Shown: piece after piece, positions 1 through 5,425 of the stretch
How the letters are laid out: every line of letters begins with the position of its first letter
Position numbering within the stretch: the stretch's first letter is position 1
NCBI GenBank assembly: GCA_003153955.1
Contig: PMCB01000101.1
Coordinates: 1-8,290, forward strand
Source: Dehalococcoidia bacterium
GTDB taxonomy: Bacteria; Chloroflexota; Dehalococcoidia; Dehalococcoidales; Fen-1064
Reading direction: 5' to 3'
DNA: 8,290 nucleotides
The notes under the pieces: generated by a model
The model's input: only the letters and a program-made list of their open reading frames with translations
Told to the model about the DNA's origin: nothing
Database searches by the model: none
Made by a program: the position numbers and the translations under genes

Positions 1-23
1 GGAGGGCCAATGCCCGATGGAGG

Positions 24-53
24 TTGCCTATTAGCCTTAACATCAGGTATACT
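24..53 (+). promoter_or_regulatory. Candidate sigma70 promoter for the aspS-tig-clpP operon
   Basis: A TTGCCT box at 24-29 (4 of 6 consensus bases) and a TATACT box at 48-53 (5 of 6) are separated by 18 nt. Transcription would start near position 60, giving a leader of about 30 nt before the aspS TTG. All three forward frames across 1-92 hit a stop (ending at 34, 56 and 99), and I cannot assign them to a gene. This is therefore probably intergenic DNA or the extreme 3' end of an upstream gene. I see no T-box antiterminator motif in the visible leader. The call rests on box matches only. Confidence 0.4.
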
Positions 54-79
54 TAAAGCTGAAACAAGAAGATTTCCAC

Positions 80-85
80 GGAGGG
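80..85 (+). promoter_or_regulatory. Ribosome binding site of aspS
   Basis: GGAGGG lies 7 nt upstream of the TTG at 93. It decides the start: the next in-frame residues (LKTHYCGEL) match the usual AspRS N-terminus, so TTG 93 is the natural initiator despite being a rare start codon. Confidence 0.8.
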
Positions 86-92
86 TTGACAC

Positions 93-1886
93 TTGTTAAA
101 GACCCATTATTGTGGCGAACTGAAAAAGACCCTGAAAGGTACCAAAGTCACTCTGGCAGGTTGGGTAGACCGGCGCCGTGACCACGGCGAGCTGATATTC
201 ATCGACCTGCGGGACAGGACCGGCATTGCGCAAGTAGTGTTTAATCCGCAAATTTCCAAGCAATGTCATGAGATCGCCGGAGGGGTGCGCAGCGAATTCG
301 TGCTTCAGGTGACCGGTGAAGTGGCGTTACGCCCGGCCGGGACAGAAAATTTGAAGTTACCCAGCGGCGAAATCGAAGTGATTGTCAGCGAGGCGCAAAT
401 CCTGAACACTTCTAAAACACCGCCTTTTTATATCAATGAAGATTCCGATGTTGATGAGAATGTCCGCCTCAAATTCCGCTATCTCGATTTGAGACGCGAA
501 CGGATGTTGAAGAACCTGATTCTACGTGATAACGTCATCCGGTTTATGCGCGATTTCTTCCACGACAAGGGCTTCCTGGACGTGGAAACGCCGATCATGG
601 TTAAAAGTACGCCGGAAGGAGCCCGTGATTATCTCGTCCCCAGCCGCTTGTATCCCGGTCAGTTTTATGCTCTGCCGCAATCGCCGCAGCAATTGAAACA
701 GCTGCTGATGGTGGGTGGAATCGAGAAATATTTCCAGATTGCCAAATGCTTCCGCGATGAAGACAGTCGTGCAGACCGTCAACCGGAACACACGCAGCTT
801 GATATCGAGATGAGTTTCATCGAAGAAGAAGACATCCTGAAATTGATGGAAGAACTGCTGACTAAGCTGGTAAGGACAGTAAAACCGGATAAACGCGTGC
901 TTTCCCCATTCCCGCGCATCAGTTATAAAGACGCGATGGAGAAATACGGGTCGGACAAGCCGGATTTACGATTCGGGATGGAAATGAAAGATATCACGGA
1001 TATCGTGGCAAAATCGGAGTTTGCCCTTTTCCAGAAAGTGATTGCCAGCGGCGGTAAAGTCAAAGCCATTTGTGCTTCCGGTTGCGGCGGTTACAGCCGC
1101 AGTCAACTGGAAGAATTGAATAAATTCGCGCAGGGGTACGGCGCCGGCGGTCTGCTGACTTTCGCGTTGGGGACGGCTGAAGGTGATTTAAACAGCCTTA
1201 CCATGGAAACTGTGAAGTCGGTAGCTGCCAAGCACATGACCCTGGAACAAATCAAACAAATCGCGGCGCTGTTATCTGCCAAACAGGGTGACTTGTTGCT
1301 GGTTGTGGCCGGTGCGCCGAAAGTGGTGGATAAATCCCTTGGCGAAGTCCGGAAGGAAATGGGTGTCCGTCTCAAACTGGCTGACCCCAACCTGATGGCC
1401 ATCGCATTCGTTCTGAATTTCCCGTTATTCCAGTGGGACGATGAAGAAAAGCATTGGGCGCCGGAACACCATCCATTTACTTCTCCGATGATTGAAGATA
1501 TTCCGTTGCTTGATACCGCGCCGCAGAAGGTGCGCGCCCGCCATTATGATATTGTCTGTAACGGCGTCGAGCTTTCCAGCGGCAGTATTCGTATTCACAA
1601 CGCCGCCATGCAGCGGAAAGTGTTCCGCCTGCTCGGCTACGACGATGCTGACGTCCAGAATAAATTCGGCACGTTGCTGGATGCCTTCGAATACGGCGCG
1701 CCGCCCCACGGTGGTGTTGCTATCGGTATCGACCGTTTTGTGATGATGCTGGCCGGTGAAACCACGATCCGCGACGTCATGGCCTTCCCGAAAAACCAGA
1801 ACGCTGTGGACATGATGCTGGAAGCCCCGTCGCCAGTGCGGGAGAAACAGCTTAAAGAGTTGCATATACGTCTGAGTGACGATTAA
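93..1886 (+). CDS. aspS: Aspartyl-tRNA synthetase, bacterial type, possibly non-discriminating
   Basis: Cytoplasmic class IIb synthetase that activates aspartate with ATP and charges tRNA-Asp. The 597 residues match the usual bacterial length (about 590). The order is an N-terminal OB-fold anticodon-binding domain (about 1-105), catalytic core with QSPQ at 196-199, motif 2 with FRDE at 220-223, a GAD insertion domain (roughly 290-425), HHPFTSP at 459-465, and motif 3 GIDR at 545-548 with the catalytic arginine. The start is TTG, supported by GGAGGG 7 nt upstream. His31 and Gly83 match the residues reported for non-discriminating AspRS such as that of Pseudomonas aeruginosa, whereas E. coli has Leu at the first site. 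Such enzymes also make Asp-tRNA-Asn for GatCAB amidation. Within motif 2 the nearly invariant sequence carries Ser225 and His233 where Leu and Phe are usual. First gene of an operon with tig and clpP. Function is certain; tRNA specificity is inferred. Confidence 0.97.
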   Translation: MLKTHYCGELKKTLKGTKVTLAGWVDRRRDHGELIFIDLRDRTGIAQVVFNPQISKQCHEIAGGVRSEFVLQVTGEVALRPAGTENLKLPSGEIEVIVSEAQILNTSKTPPFYINEDSDVDENVRLKFRYLDLRRERMLKNLILRDNVIRFMRDFFHDKGFLDVETPIMVKSTPEGARDYLVPSRLYPGQFYALPQSPQQLKQLLMVGGIEKYFQIAKCFRDEDSRADRQPEHTQLDIEMSFIEEEDILKLMEELLTKLVRTVKPDKRVLSPFPRISYKDAMEKYGSDKPDLRFGMEMKDITDIVAKSEFALFQKVIASGGKVKAICASGCGGYSRSQLEELNKFAQGYGAGGLLTFALGTAEGDLNSLTMETVKSVAAKHMTLEQIKQIAALLSAKQGDLLLVVAGAPKVVDKSLGEVRKEMGVRLKLADPNLMAIAFVLNFPLFQWDDEEKHWAPEHHPFTSPMIEDIPLLDTAPQKVRARHYDIVCNGVELSSGSIRIHNAAMQRKVFRLLGYDDADVQNKFGTLLDAFEYGAPPHGGVAIGIDRFVMMLAGETTIRDVMAFPKNQNAVDMMLEAPSPVREKQLKELHIRLSDD

Positions 1887-1895
1887 ACTATACCC

Positions 1896-1901
1896 GGAGA
1901 G
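1896..1901 (+). promoter_or_regulatory. Ribosome binding site that sets the trigger factor start
   Basis: GGAGAG lies just upstream of TTG 1906 (6 nt from GGAG, 4 nt from the full run). It argues for TTG 1906 over the in-frame GTG at 1876, which lies inside aspS, has no comparable site, and would add ten residues that trigger factors normally lack. Confidence 0.7.
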
Positions 1902-1905
1902 AAGA

Positions 1906-3207
1906 TTGAAAGTAACTAACGAAAAAACAGAAAACCGTCAGGCATATTTAAAGATCGAAGTGGATCCGTCTGAAGTCGAAACCGCTACCGAGAAAGCCTA
2001 TCACAGGCTGGTAAAAAGGGTAAATATTCCCGGATTCCGCCGGGGAAATGCACCGAAAGCAGTATTTATCCGGCATTTTGGCGAACATGAACTCTTCCAT
2101 GAGATGCTGGACGACCTGGTGCCGGTGGTTTATAAAAACGCCGTTAAAGAACAGAATTTAGAGCCGGTCGCCGATCCCCAGCTTGAATTGGAGACCGAAG
2201 AACCGGTCGTTTTAAAAGTTATTGTTCCGCTCAAGCCGGTAGTGAATGTCGGCGAGTATAAAACAATTGACTTAAAGCCGAATCCGATTGAAGTCACGGA
2301 TGAAATGATAAATTCAGTTGTCGACCAGCTGCGGCACCAGCATGCCACCTGGGAAGCGGTAGACCGTCCGGTCGAACTGAATGATCTGGCGACCATGGAC
2401 GTAGAGAGCACAATGAAAGGCGAGCCTTTCGTCAATCAGAAGGGAGTGCAATACCAGGTAATGGCGGGTACAATGTCGCCGGCTCCGGGTTTCGCCGAGC
2501 AATTAGTCGGGATGAAGAAAGGAGAAGACAAAGAATTTAAACTCCAGTATCCGGCTGATTATCCGCAGAAAGAAGTGCAGGGGAACGAAGCGACTTTTAA
2601 AATCAAAATGATCGAAACCAAGCAGGAAAAACTACCGGAAGTCAACGACGAATTTTCCAAACTGCTCGCCTCCGATATCACCTCCGTTGAAACGATGCGT
2701 CAAAAAATATCCGATGATTTGAAGAAGAGAGTCGGGGACAGGGTAAAACGCGATTTCGAAGATAAAGTAGTTGAAGCAGCGACGGCACTGAGCCAGGTAG
2801 AGTATCCTCCAGTGTTGGTGGATATGGAAGTCGAGCGCTCCCTGGAACGCAGCTTACGCTATATTCAGAACTCCGGGCAGAATATCGACGAGTATCTGAA
2901 GAGCATTAATAAAACAATCGACCAGTTACGTGAAGAACTGAGACCGTCATCGACCAAACGCGTCGCGGAGTCTCTGGTTGTGGGTAAGATTGCGGAGCTG
3001 GAGAAAGTCACGGTTGAACATAATGAAATCGATGCTGAGATTGAAGAAATGGTCCAGATGTCCAGCGGCGACAAAGACGAACTACGGAAGGCTCTGGAAA
3101 CACAGCGCAACCATGAATCGATCGAAGATACATTAATTGCGAGAAAGACTATCCAGCGCCTGACAGAAATCGCACAGAGCGAAAAAGAAGTAAAGAAGGA
3201 GGCTTAA
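1906..3207 (+). CDS. tig: Trigger factor, ribosome-associated chaperone and prolyl isomerase
   Basis: Binds ribosomal protein L23 at the exit tunnel and shields nascent chains in the cytoplasm. With the TTG start the protein has 433 residues, a normal length, and begins [12 protein letters not shown] as the family does. The N-terminal ribosome-binding domain (about 1-115) contains the signature IPGFRRG with GFRRG at 43-47. An FKBP-like isomerase domain follows (about 150-240), including the [14 protein letters not shown] stretch typical of the fold. The rest is the helical C-terminal chaperone arm, rich in Glu and Lys. An upstream in-frame GTG at 1876 would give 443 residues and overlap aspS, but TTG 1906 has the better ribosome binding site. 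The gap to aspS is 19 nt and to clpP only 1 nt, so it is the middle gene of the operon. Nothing looks broken. Confidence 0.96.
   Translation: MKVTNEKTENRQAYLKIEVDPSEVETATEKAYHRLVKRVNIPGFRRGNAPKAVFIRHFGEHELFHEMLDDLVPVVYKNAVKEQNLEPVADPQLELETEEPVVLKVIVPLKPVVNVGEYKTIDLKPNPIEVTDEMINSVVDQLRHQHATWEAVDRPVELNDLATMDVESTMKGEPFVNQKGVQYQVMAGTMSPAPGFAEQLVGMKKGEDKEFKLQYPADYPQKEVQGNEATFKIKMIETKQEKLPEVNDEFSKLLASDITSVETMRQKISDDLKKRVGDRVKRDFEDKVVEAATALSQVEYPPVLVDMEVERSLERSLRYIQNSGQNIDEYLKSINKTIDQLREELRPSSTKRVAESLVVGKIAELEKVTVEHNEIDAEIEEMVQMSSGDKDELRKALETQRNHESIEDTLIARKTIQRLTEIAQSEKEVKKEA
3198..3202 (+). promoter_or_regulatory. Ribosome binding site of clpP inside the end of tig
   Basis: GGAGG lies within the last codons of tig, 6 nt before ATG 3209. 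It favours the first of three nearby in-frame ATGs (3209, 3215, 3224) and implies translational coupling with tig. Confidence 0.75.
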
Positions 3208-3208
3208 A

Positions 3209-3829
3209 ATGAACATGGATCCCATGAATGTTATCCCGATGGTTATCGAGAGTGGCACCCGGGGAGAGCGGGCTTTCGATATCTACTCTTTACTATTACG
3301 CGAACGGATTATTTTTCTGGGGACCCCGATCAACGATCAGATTGCGAATCTGATTATCGCCCAGCTTTTATTCCTCGACCGGGAAGATCCCGATAAGGAT
3401 ATCAGTCTGTATATTCATTCTCCCGGCGGCGTAATCAGCGCCGGCCTGGCGATCTACGATACGATGCAGCTGATCCGTCCGGAAGTATCGACCATCTGCG
3501 TCGGTATGGCCGCAAGTATGGGCACTGTTTTATTGTGCGCCGGCGCCAAAGGGAAGCGCTATGCGCTCCCCAATTCGACAATTCATATGCATCAGGCAAT
3601 GGGCGGCGCTCAGGGCCAGGCCGCGGATGTAGCGATTGCTGCGCGTGAGATTATGCGGTTGCAGGACTTGATCCGCGATATCATCATCAAGCAGACCGGA
3701 CAAACTATGGATAAAGTAGTTCATGACATGGACCGCGATTATTTCATGACATCCGAACAGGCAAAGGAATACGGCCTGATCGATGAGATTCTGGCTAAAC
3801 CGGCCAAGGATGCCAAAGCCAAGAAATAG
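3209..3829 (+). CDS. clpP: ATP-dependent Clp protease proteolytic subunit
   Basis: Serine peptidase (family S14) that forms the two-ring 14-mer chamber of the Clp protease. It degrades proteins fed in by a Clp ATPase in the cytoplasm. At 206 residues it has the family length. The catalytic triad is visible: Ser103 in GMAASMG, His128 in HMHQ, and Asp177 in DMDRDYF. The oligomer-handle and substrate-groove segment [16 protein letters not shown] is also intact. A short N-terminal stretch ([14 protein letters not shown]) may act as a propeptide, as in many ClpPs. It starts 1 nt after the tig stop, so the two are surely cotranscribed. The usual partner clpX does not follow; a strong terminator does. 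The ATPase must therefore be encoded elsewhere, or ClpC may serve. Confidence 0.97.
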   Translation: MNMDPMNVIPMVIESGTRGERAFDIYSLLLRERIIFLGTPINDQIANLIIAQLLFLDREDPDKDISLYIHSPGGVISAGLAIYDTMQLIRPEVSTICVGMAASMGTVLLCAGAKGKRYALPNSTIHMHQAMGGAQGQAADVAIAAREIMRLQDLIRDIIIKQTGQTMDKVVHDMDRDYFMTSEQAKEYGLIDEILAKPAKDAKAKK

Positions 3830-3862
3830 TCCCAGCAATAGAGTCTGAGTTTTCAGTGAATC

Positions 3863-3896
3863 AAAGAGAGGGAGTTTTTTAACTCCCTCTCTTTTT
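3863..3896 (+). terminator. Intrinsic terminator of the aspS-tig-clpP operon
   Basis: A perfect 14-bp stem (3863-3876 paired with 3881-3894) has a TTTT loop and is followed by a T run to 3896. It lies 33 nt after the clpP stop. The core is GAGAGGGAG. The A run on the left arm of the stem could allow some function on the opposite strand, but no minus-strand gene ends here. Confidence 0.92.
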
Positions 3897-3918
3897 GTAT
3901 AAAAACCGCAAAAAGCGC

Positions 3919-3949
3919 TTGACAAATGTTTGAAAAATGTTAATATAAT
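3919..3949 (+). promoter_or_regulatory. Sigma70 promoter of the cysteine-rich gene
   Basis: A perfect TTGACA (3919-3924) and a perfect TATAAT (3944-3949) are separated by 19 nt, which is longer than the optimal 17. An alternative -10, TAATAT at 3941-3946, would give a 16-nt spacer. The region is strongly AT-rich and lies directly after the clpP terminator, so the downstream gene is a separate transcription unit. The leader would be about 50 nt. Confidence 0.75.
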
Positions 3950-3966
3950 AGAACATATGTACGCAT

Positions 3967-3978
3967 TATTTCGAAATA
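3967..3978. repeat. 12-bp perfect palindrome in the leader, possible operator
   Basis: TATTTCGAAATA is a perfect palindrome. It lies about 10 nt after the expected transcription start of the cysteine-rich gene and 31 nt before its ATG. A further 8-bp palindrome, ACATATGT, sits at 3953-3960 over the start point. The placement suits a repressor site, but no regulator is identified, and AT-rich DNA yields such palindromes by chance. Confidence 0.3.
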
Positions 3979-4009
3979 TGCTGTCGAATTAATTAAAACA
4001 GGAGTACAA

Positions 4010-4354
4010 ATGAACAAAGTATTGGCTTGTTGCGGACTGGATTGCGGCGGCTGTGGGGCTTATCTGGCGACGAAAAATAACGATGACGCGAAACGGGTAA
4101 AAACGGCGGAGGAATGGTCCAAACAATACGGTCACGCATTCAAACCGGAGGATATCAATTGCGGCGGCTGCACCTCGAAAGGTAAAATACATTTTCAATA
4201 CTGCAATGTTTGCGAAATCCGTAAGTGCGGGCAAGAAAAGAAAGTGAAAAACTGCGCTTACTGCGCTGATTTTGCCTGTGAGAAATTGGAAAAATTCTTC
4301 GCTATGGCGCCGGCGGCCAGGGCCAATCTGGAAACGATTAAAAAAGCAATGTAG
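4010..4354 (+). CDS. Cysteine-rich DUF3795-type protein of unknown function
   Basis: A 114-residue soluble protein with 12 cysteines in pairs: 7/8, 12, 15, 51, 54, 65, 68, 73, 82, 85 and 90. The pattern CGLDCGGCGAYLAT at the N-terminus, then CGGC, CNVCEIRKC and NCAYCADFAC, matches my memory of the DUF3795 family. The role of that family is not established. The spacing suggests binding of zinc or an iron-sulfur cluster; that is inference. There is no signal peptide or membrane segment. ATG 4010 has AGGAG at 4000-4004, 5 nt upstream. The gene is monocistronic: it has its own promoter at 3919-3949, an operon terminator before it and a convergent gene after it. Strong start signals suggest it is expressed well or on demand. 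Gene call is firm; family is likely. Confidence 0.85.
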   Translation: MNKVLACCGLDCGGCGAYLATKNNDDAKRVKTAEEWSKQYGHAFKPEDINCGGCTSKGKIHFQYCNVCEIRKCGQEKKVKNCAYCADFACEKLEKFFAMAPAARANLETIKKAM

Positions 4355-4374
4355 GCAAGAGCGCTCTAAGGGAT

Positions 4375-4428
4375 GCAGGTGGTCGGGCGAAACCTGCCGG
4401 ATAAAATAATGAAACGGTGGGTTTCGCC
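4375..4428. repeat. Overlapping, mutually exclusive inverted repeats in the convergent gap
   Basis: GGCGAAACC (4386-4394) is the exact reverse complement of GGTTTCGCC (4420-4428), giving a 9-bp stem with a 25-nt loop. Inside the same span, GCAGGT (4375-4380) pairs with ACCTGC (4392-4397), and GAAAC (4411-4415) with GTTTC (4421-4425). The first pairing cannot coexist with the other two. The span lies in the 129-nt gap (4355-4483) between the convergent cysteine-rich and PHP genes. No T run follows on either strand, so it is not a classical intrinsic terminator, although it could still stop or stabilise transcripts. I see nothing else in this gap. Confidence 0.5.
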
Positions 4429-4483
4429 GCGCTGCCCTTCACGGAACTGTAAATATACGCCGGTAATGATGGCCGTTTAAGAT

Positions 4484-5128
4484 TTAGAAAATCTTCTTAA
4501 TCTTCGCGATGGTGCTATGGAAATGGACGAAAGGGCTGGCACGTTTTCCTTCGATTTTAGCGGTTCTTAAGGCTGCCAGAAACTCCGCCGGGGTATTAAA
4601 ATCGTTCATGGTCACGGCTACGCTGCCAATTTCGACGATGGAATGGGAATCGCTGCCCGCGGTGCCGGGCAGGTTGTGTTCCCTGGCAAAGTTCTCCGCT
4701 TTGGTGTTAGTTTGCGCCGTAGGTACGCGGGCGTTGAAAACCTCAATCAAGTCAATTTGCGGGGCAAGTTTCGCAAATTCATCCGCGCTGACCCGGAGCC
4801 CGCGCATCGGGTCGAACGGGTGCGGGATATTGACCAGACCCCCCTGTTCTTTGATAGCGGCGATGGCCTGCTGCAAGGGGATGCCGCCGGCGATGCGCTT
4901 TTTCAGGAACATGCCCATGACTTCGCCCTGATGAGTCAGGACTTCTTCCGCGACAATGACTTTGAAAGGCGCGATTTTCTGTAATTCGAGACCGCCTTCA
5001 ACCGCGTCATGGTCGGCGATGGCAATGCAGGTCAGGCCCAGTTTCTGACAGCGTTTGACGATATCTTCGAGTTCATTATGGCAGTCCATCGAATATTTAG
5101 TGTGGATATGAAAATCGGCTTTTAACAT
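4484..5128 (-). CDS. PHP-domain metal-dependent phosphoesterase
   Basis: Compact 214-residue PHP-domain protein, a TIM-like barrel that hydrolyses phosphate esters with a metal cluster. Expected ligands are visible in order: His7 and His9 in DFHIHT, Asp15, His40 in ADHD, Glu61 or Glu62, His103 in IPHPFD, and Asp160 and His162 in GSDSHS. The layout resembles TrpH/YciV-like enzymes, which act on short oligonucleotides or 3',5'-bisphosphonucleotides. It is shorter than the roughly 280 residues of those proteins, so the substrate is not assigned. A histidinol-phosphatase role is possible but has no support from neighbours. ATG 5128 has AAGGA at 5137-5141, 8 nt upstream. No signal peptide. It lies downstream of the M24 peptidase on the same strand, but a 297-nt gap with hairpins suggests a separate transcript. 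I could not find a convincing promoter. Confidence 0.9.
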   Translation of the reverse strand: MLKADFHIHTKYSMDCHNELEDIVKRCQKLGLTCIAIADHDAVEGGLELQKIAPFKVIVAEEVLTHQGEVMGMFLKKRIAGGIPLQQAIAAIKEQGGLVNIPHPFDPMRGLRVSADEFAKLAPQIDLIEVFNARVPTAQTNTKAENFAREHNLPGTAGSDSHSIVEIGSVAVTMNDFNTPAEFLAALRTAKIEGKRASPFVHFHSTIAKIKKIF

Positions 5129-5251
5129 TTATTGATTCCTTTTTCAAATTCCAGACATTAGTTGTCTTAGTGTGATTTAAAATATTGTTACAAAACCTAA
5201 AATATCATTGAATTTGCCATGTTAATAAAACCCCACCGCCCCATCTTTTAA

Positions 5252-5272
5252 TCTCTTCCCGCGGGGAAGAGA
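5252..5272. repeat. GC-rich hairpin 1 in the 297-nt gap
   Basis: TCTCTTCCC and GGGAAGAGA form a perfect 9-bp stem around a GCG loop. There is no T run on either side, so it is not a standard intrinsic terminator. It sits 9 nt from a second hairpin of the same size. Together they look like a dispersed intergenic repeat or a transcript-stabilising structure at the end of the topA-recombinase-peptidase operon. The rest of the gap 5129-5425 holds only the small repeats listed separately and no convincing gene. Confidence 0.6.
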
Positions 5273-5281
5273 AAGGTTGAT

Positions 5282-5302
5282 TAGAGGGGCTGCGCCCCTC
5301 TA
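5282..5302. repeat. GC-rich hairpin 2 in the 297-nt gap
   Basis: TAGAGGGGC and GCCCCTCTA form a perfect 9-bp stem around a TGC loop. Its stem and loop sizes equal those of hairpin 1, but the stem sequence differs. Neither strand shows a T run after it. Short GGGGC-TGC-GCCCC hairpins of this kind commonly occur as repeated intergenic elements in bacterial genomes; whether this one recurs cannot be judged from one window. Confidence 0.6.
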
Positions 5303-5307
5303 TACAT

Positions 5308-5325
5308 TTGCTCCGAATTGCTCCG
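5308..5325. repeat. Short tandem direct repeat TTGCTCCG
   Basis: TTGCTCCG occurs at 5308-5315 and 5318-5325, a 10-nt period close to one helical turn. A weaker CTCCG recurrence follows near 5334, then CTGCGGT/CTGCGGA near 5340-5353. TCCGCA (5322-5327) can also pair with TGCGGA (5348-5353). This could be a protein-binding region or decayed repeat DNA; there is no direct evidence of function. Confidence 0.35.
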
Positions 5326-5388
5326 CAAAGTACCTCCGACTGCGGTCTGCGGACTCAAGCCTTGCTTAATACGATGACCCAATCGCTT

Positions 5389-5417
5389 CAATATTTAGCC
5401 TTGTTTTGTAAATATTG
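5389..5417. repeat. AT-rich inverted repeat just after the M24 peptidase gene
   Basis: CAATATTTA (5389-5397) and TAAATATTG (5409-5417) are perfect inverted copies with an 11-nt loop. On the minus strand this lies 8 nt after the peptidase stop codon. It is AT-rich and not followed by a T run, so it is at best a weak terminator or a 3' end structure for the operon. Confidence 0.4.
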
Positions 5418-5425
5418 CCTTTTCC

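Noticed and set aside
1..92. T-box leader or upstream hisS tail before aspS
   Set aside because: No T-box conserved sequence is visible, and all short frames here lack recognisable protein ends. The GGGC-CAAT-GCCC stem at 4-15 is too small to interpret.
522..791. Minus-strand open frame inside aspS (89 codons)
   Set aside because: Lies entirely within the conserved AspRS gene; the product matches no family I know and it has no ribosome binding site context.
1425..1865. Minus-strand open frame of 146 codons at the end of aspS
   Set aside because: It overlaps motif 3 of AspRS, which is under strong coding constraint. The frame is a by-product of codon bias.
3530..3925. Minus-strand open frame of 131 codons across the clpP end and terminator
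   Set aside because: Covers the ClpP active-site region and the hairpin terminator; low-complexity product with no recognisable motif.
4509..4984. Two plus-strand open frames antisense to the PHP gene
   Set aside because: The minus strand encodes a complete PHP metal site; these frames show no domain and no start signals.
5142..5230. Promoter for the PHP gene on the minus strand
   Set aside because: The region is AT-rich and has several partial boxes, but no -35 and -10 pair with good matches and sensible spacing.
5252..5302. The two GC-rich hairpins as intrinsic terminators
   Set aside because: Neither is followed by a T run on either strand, so I list them as repeats.
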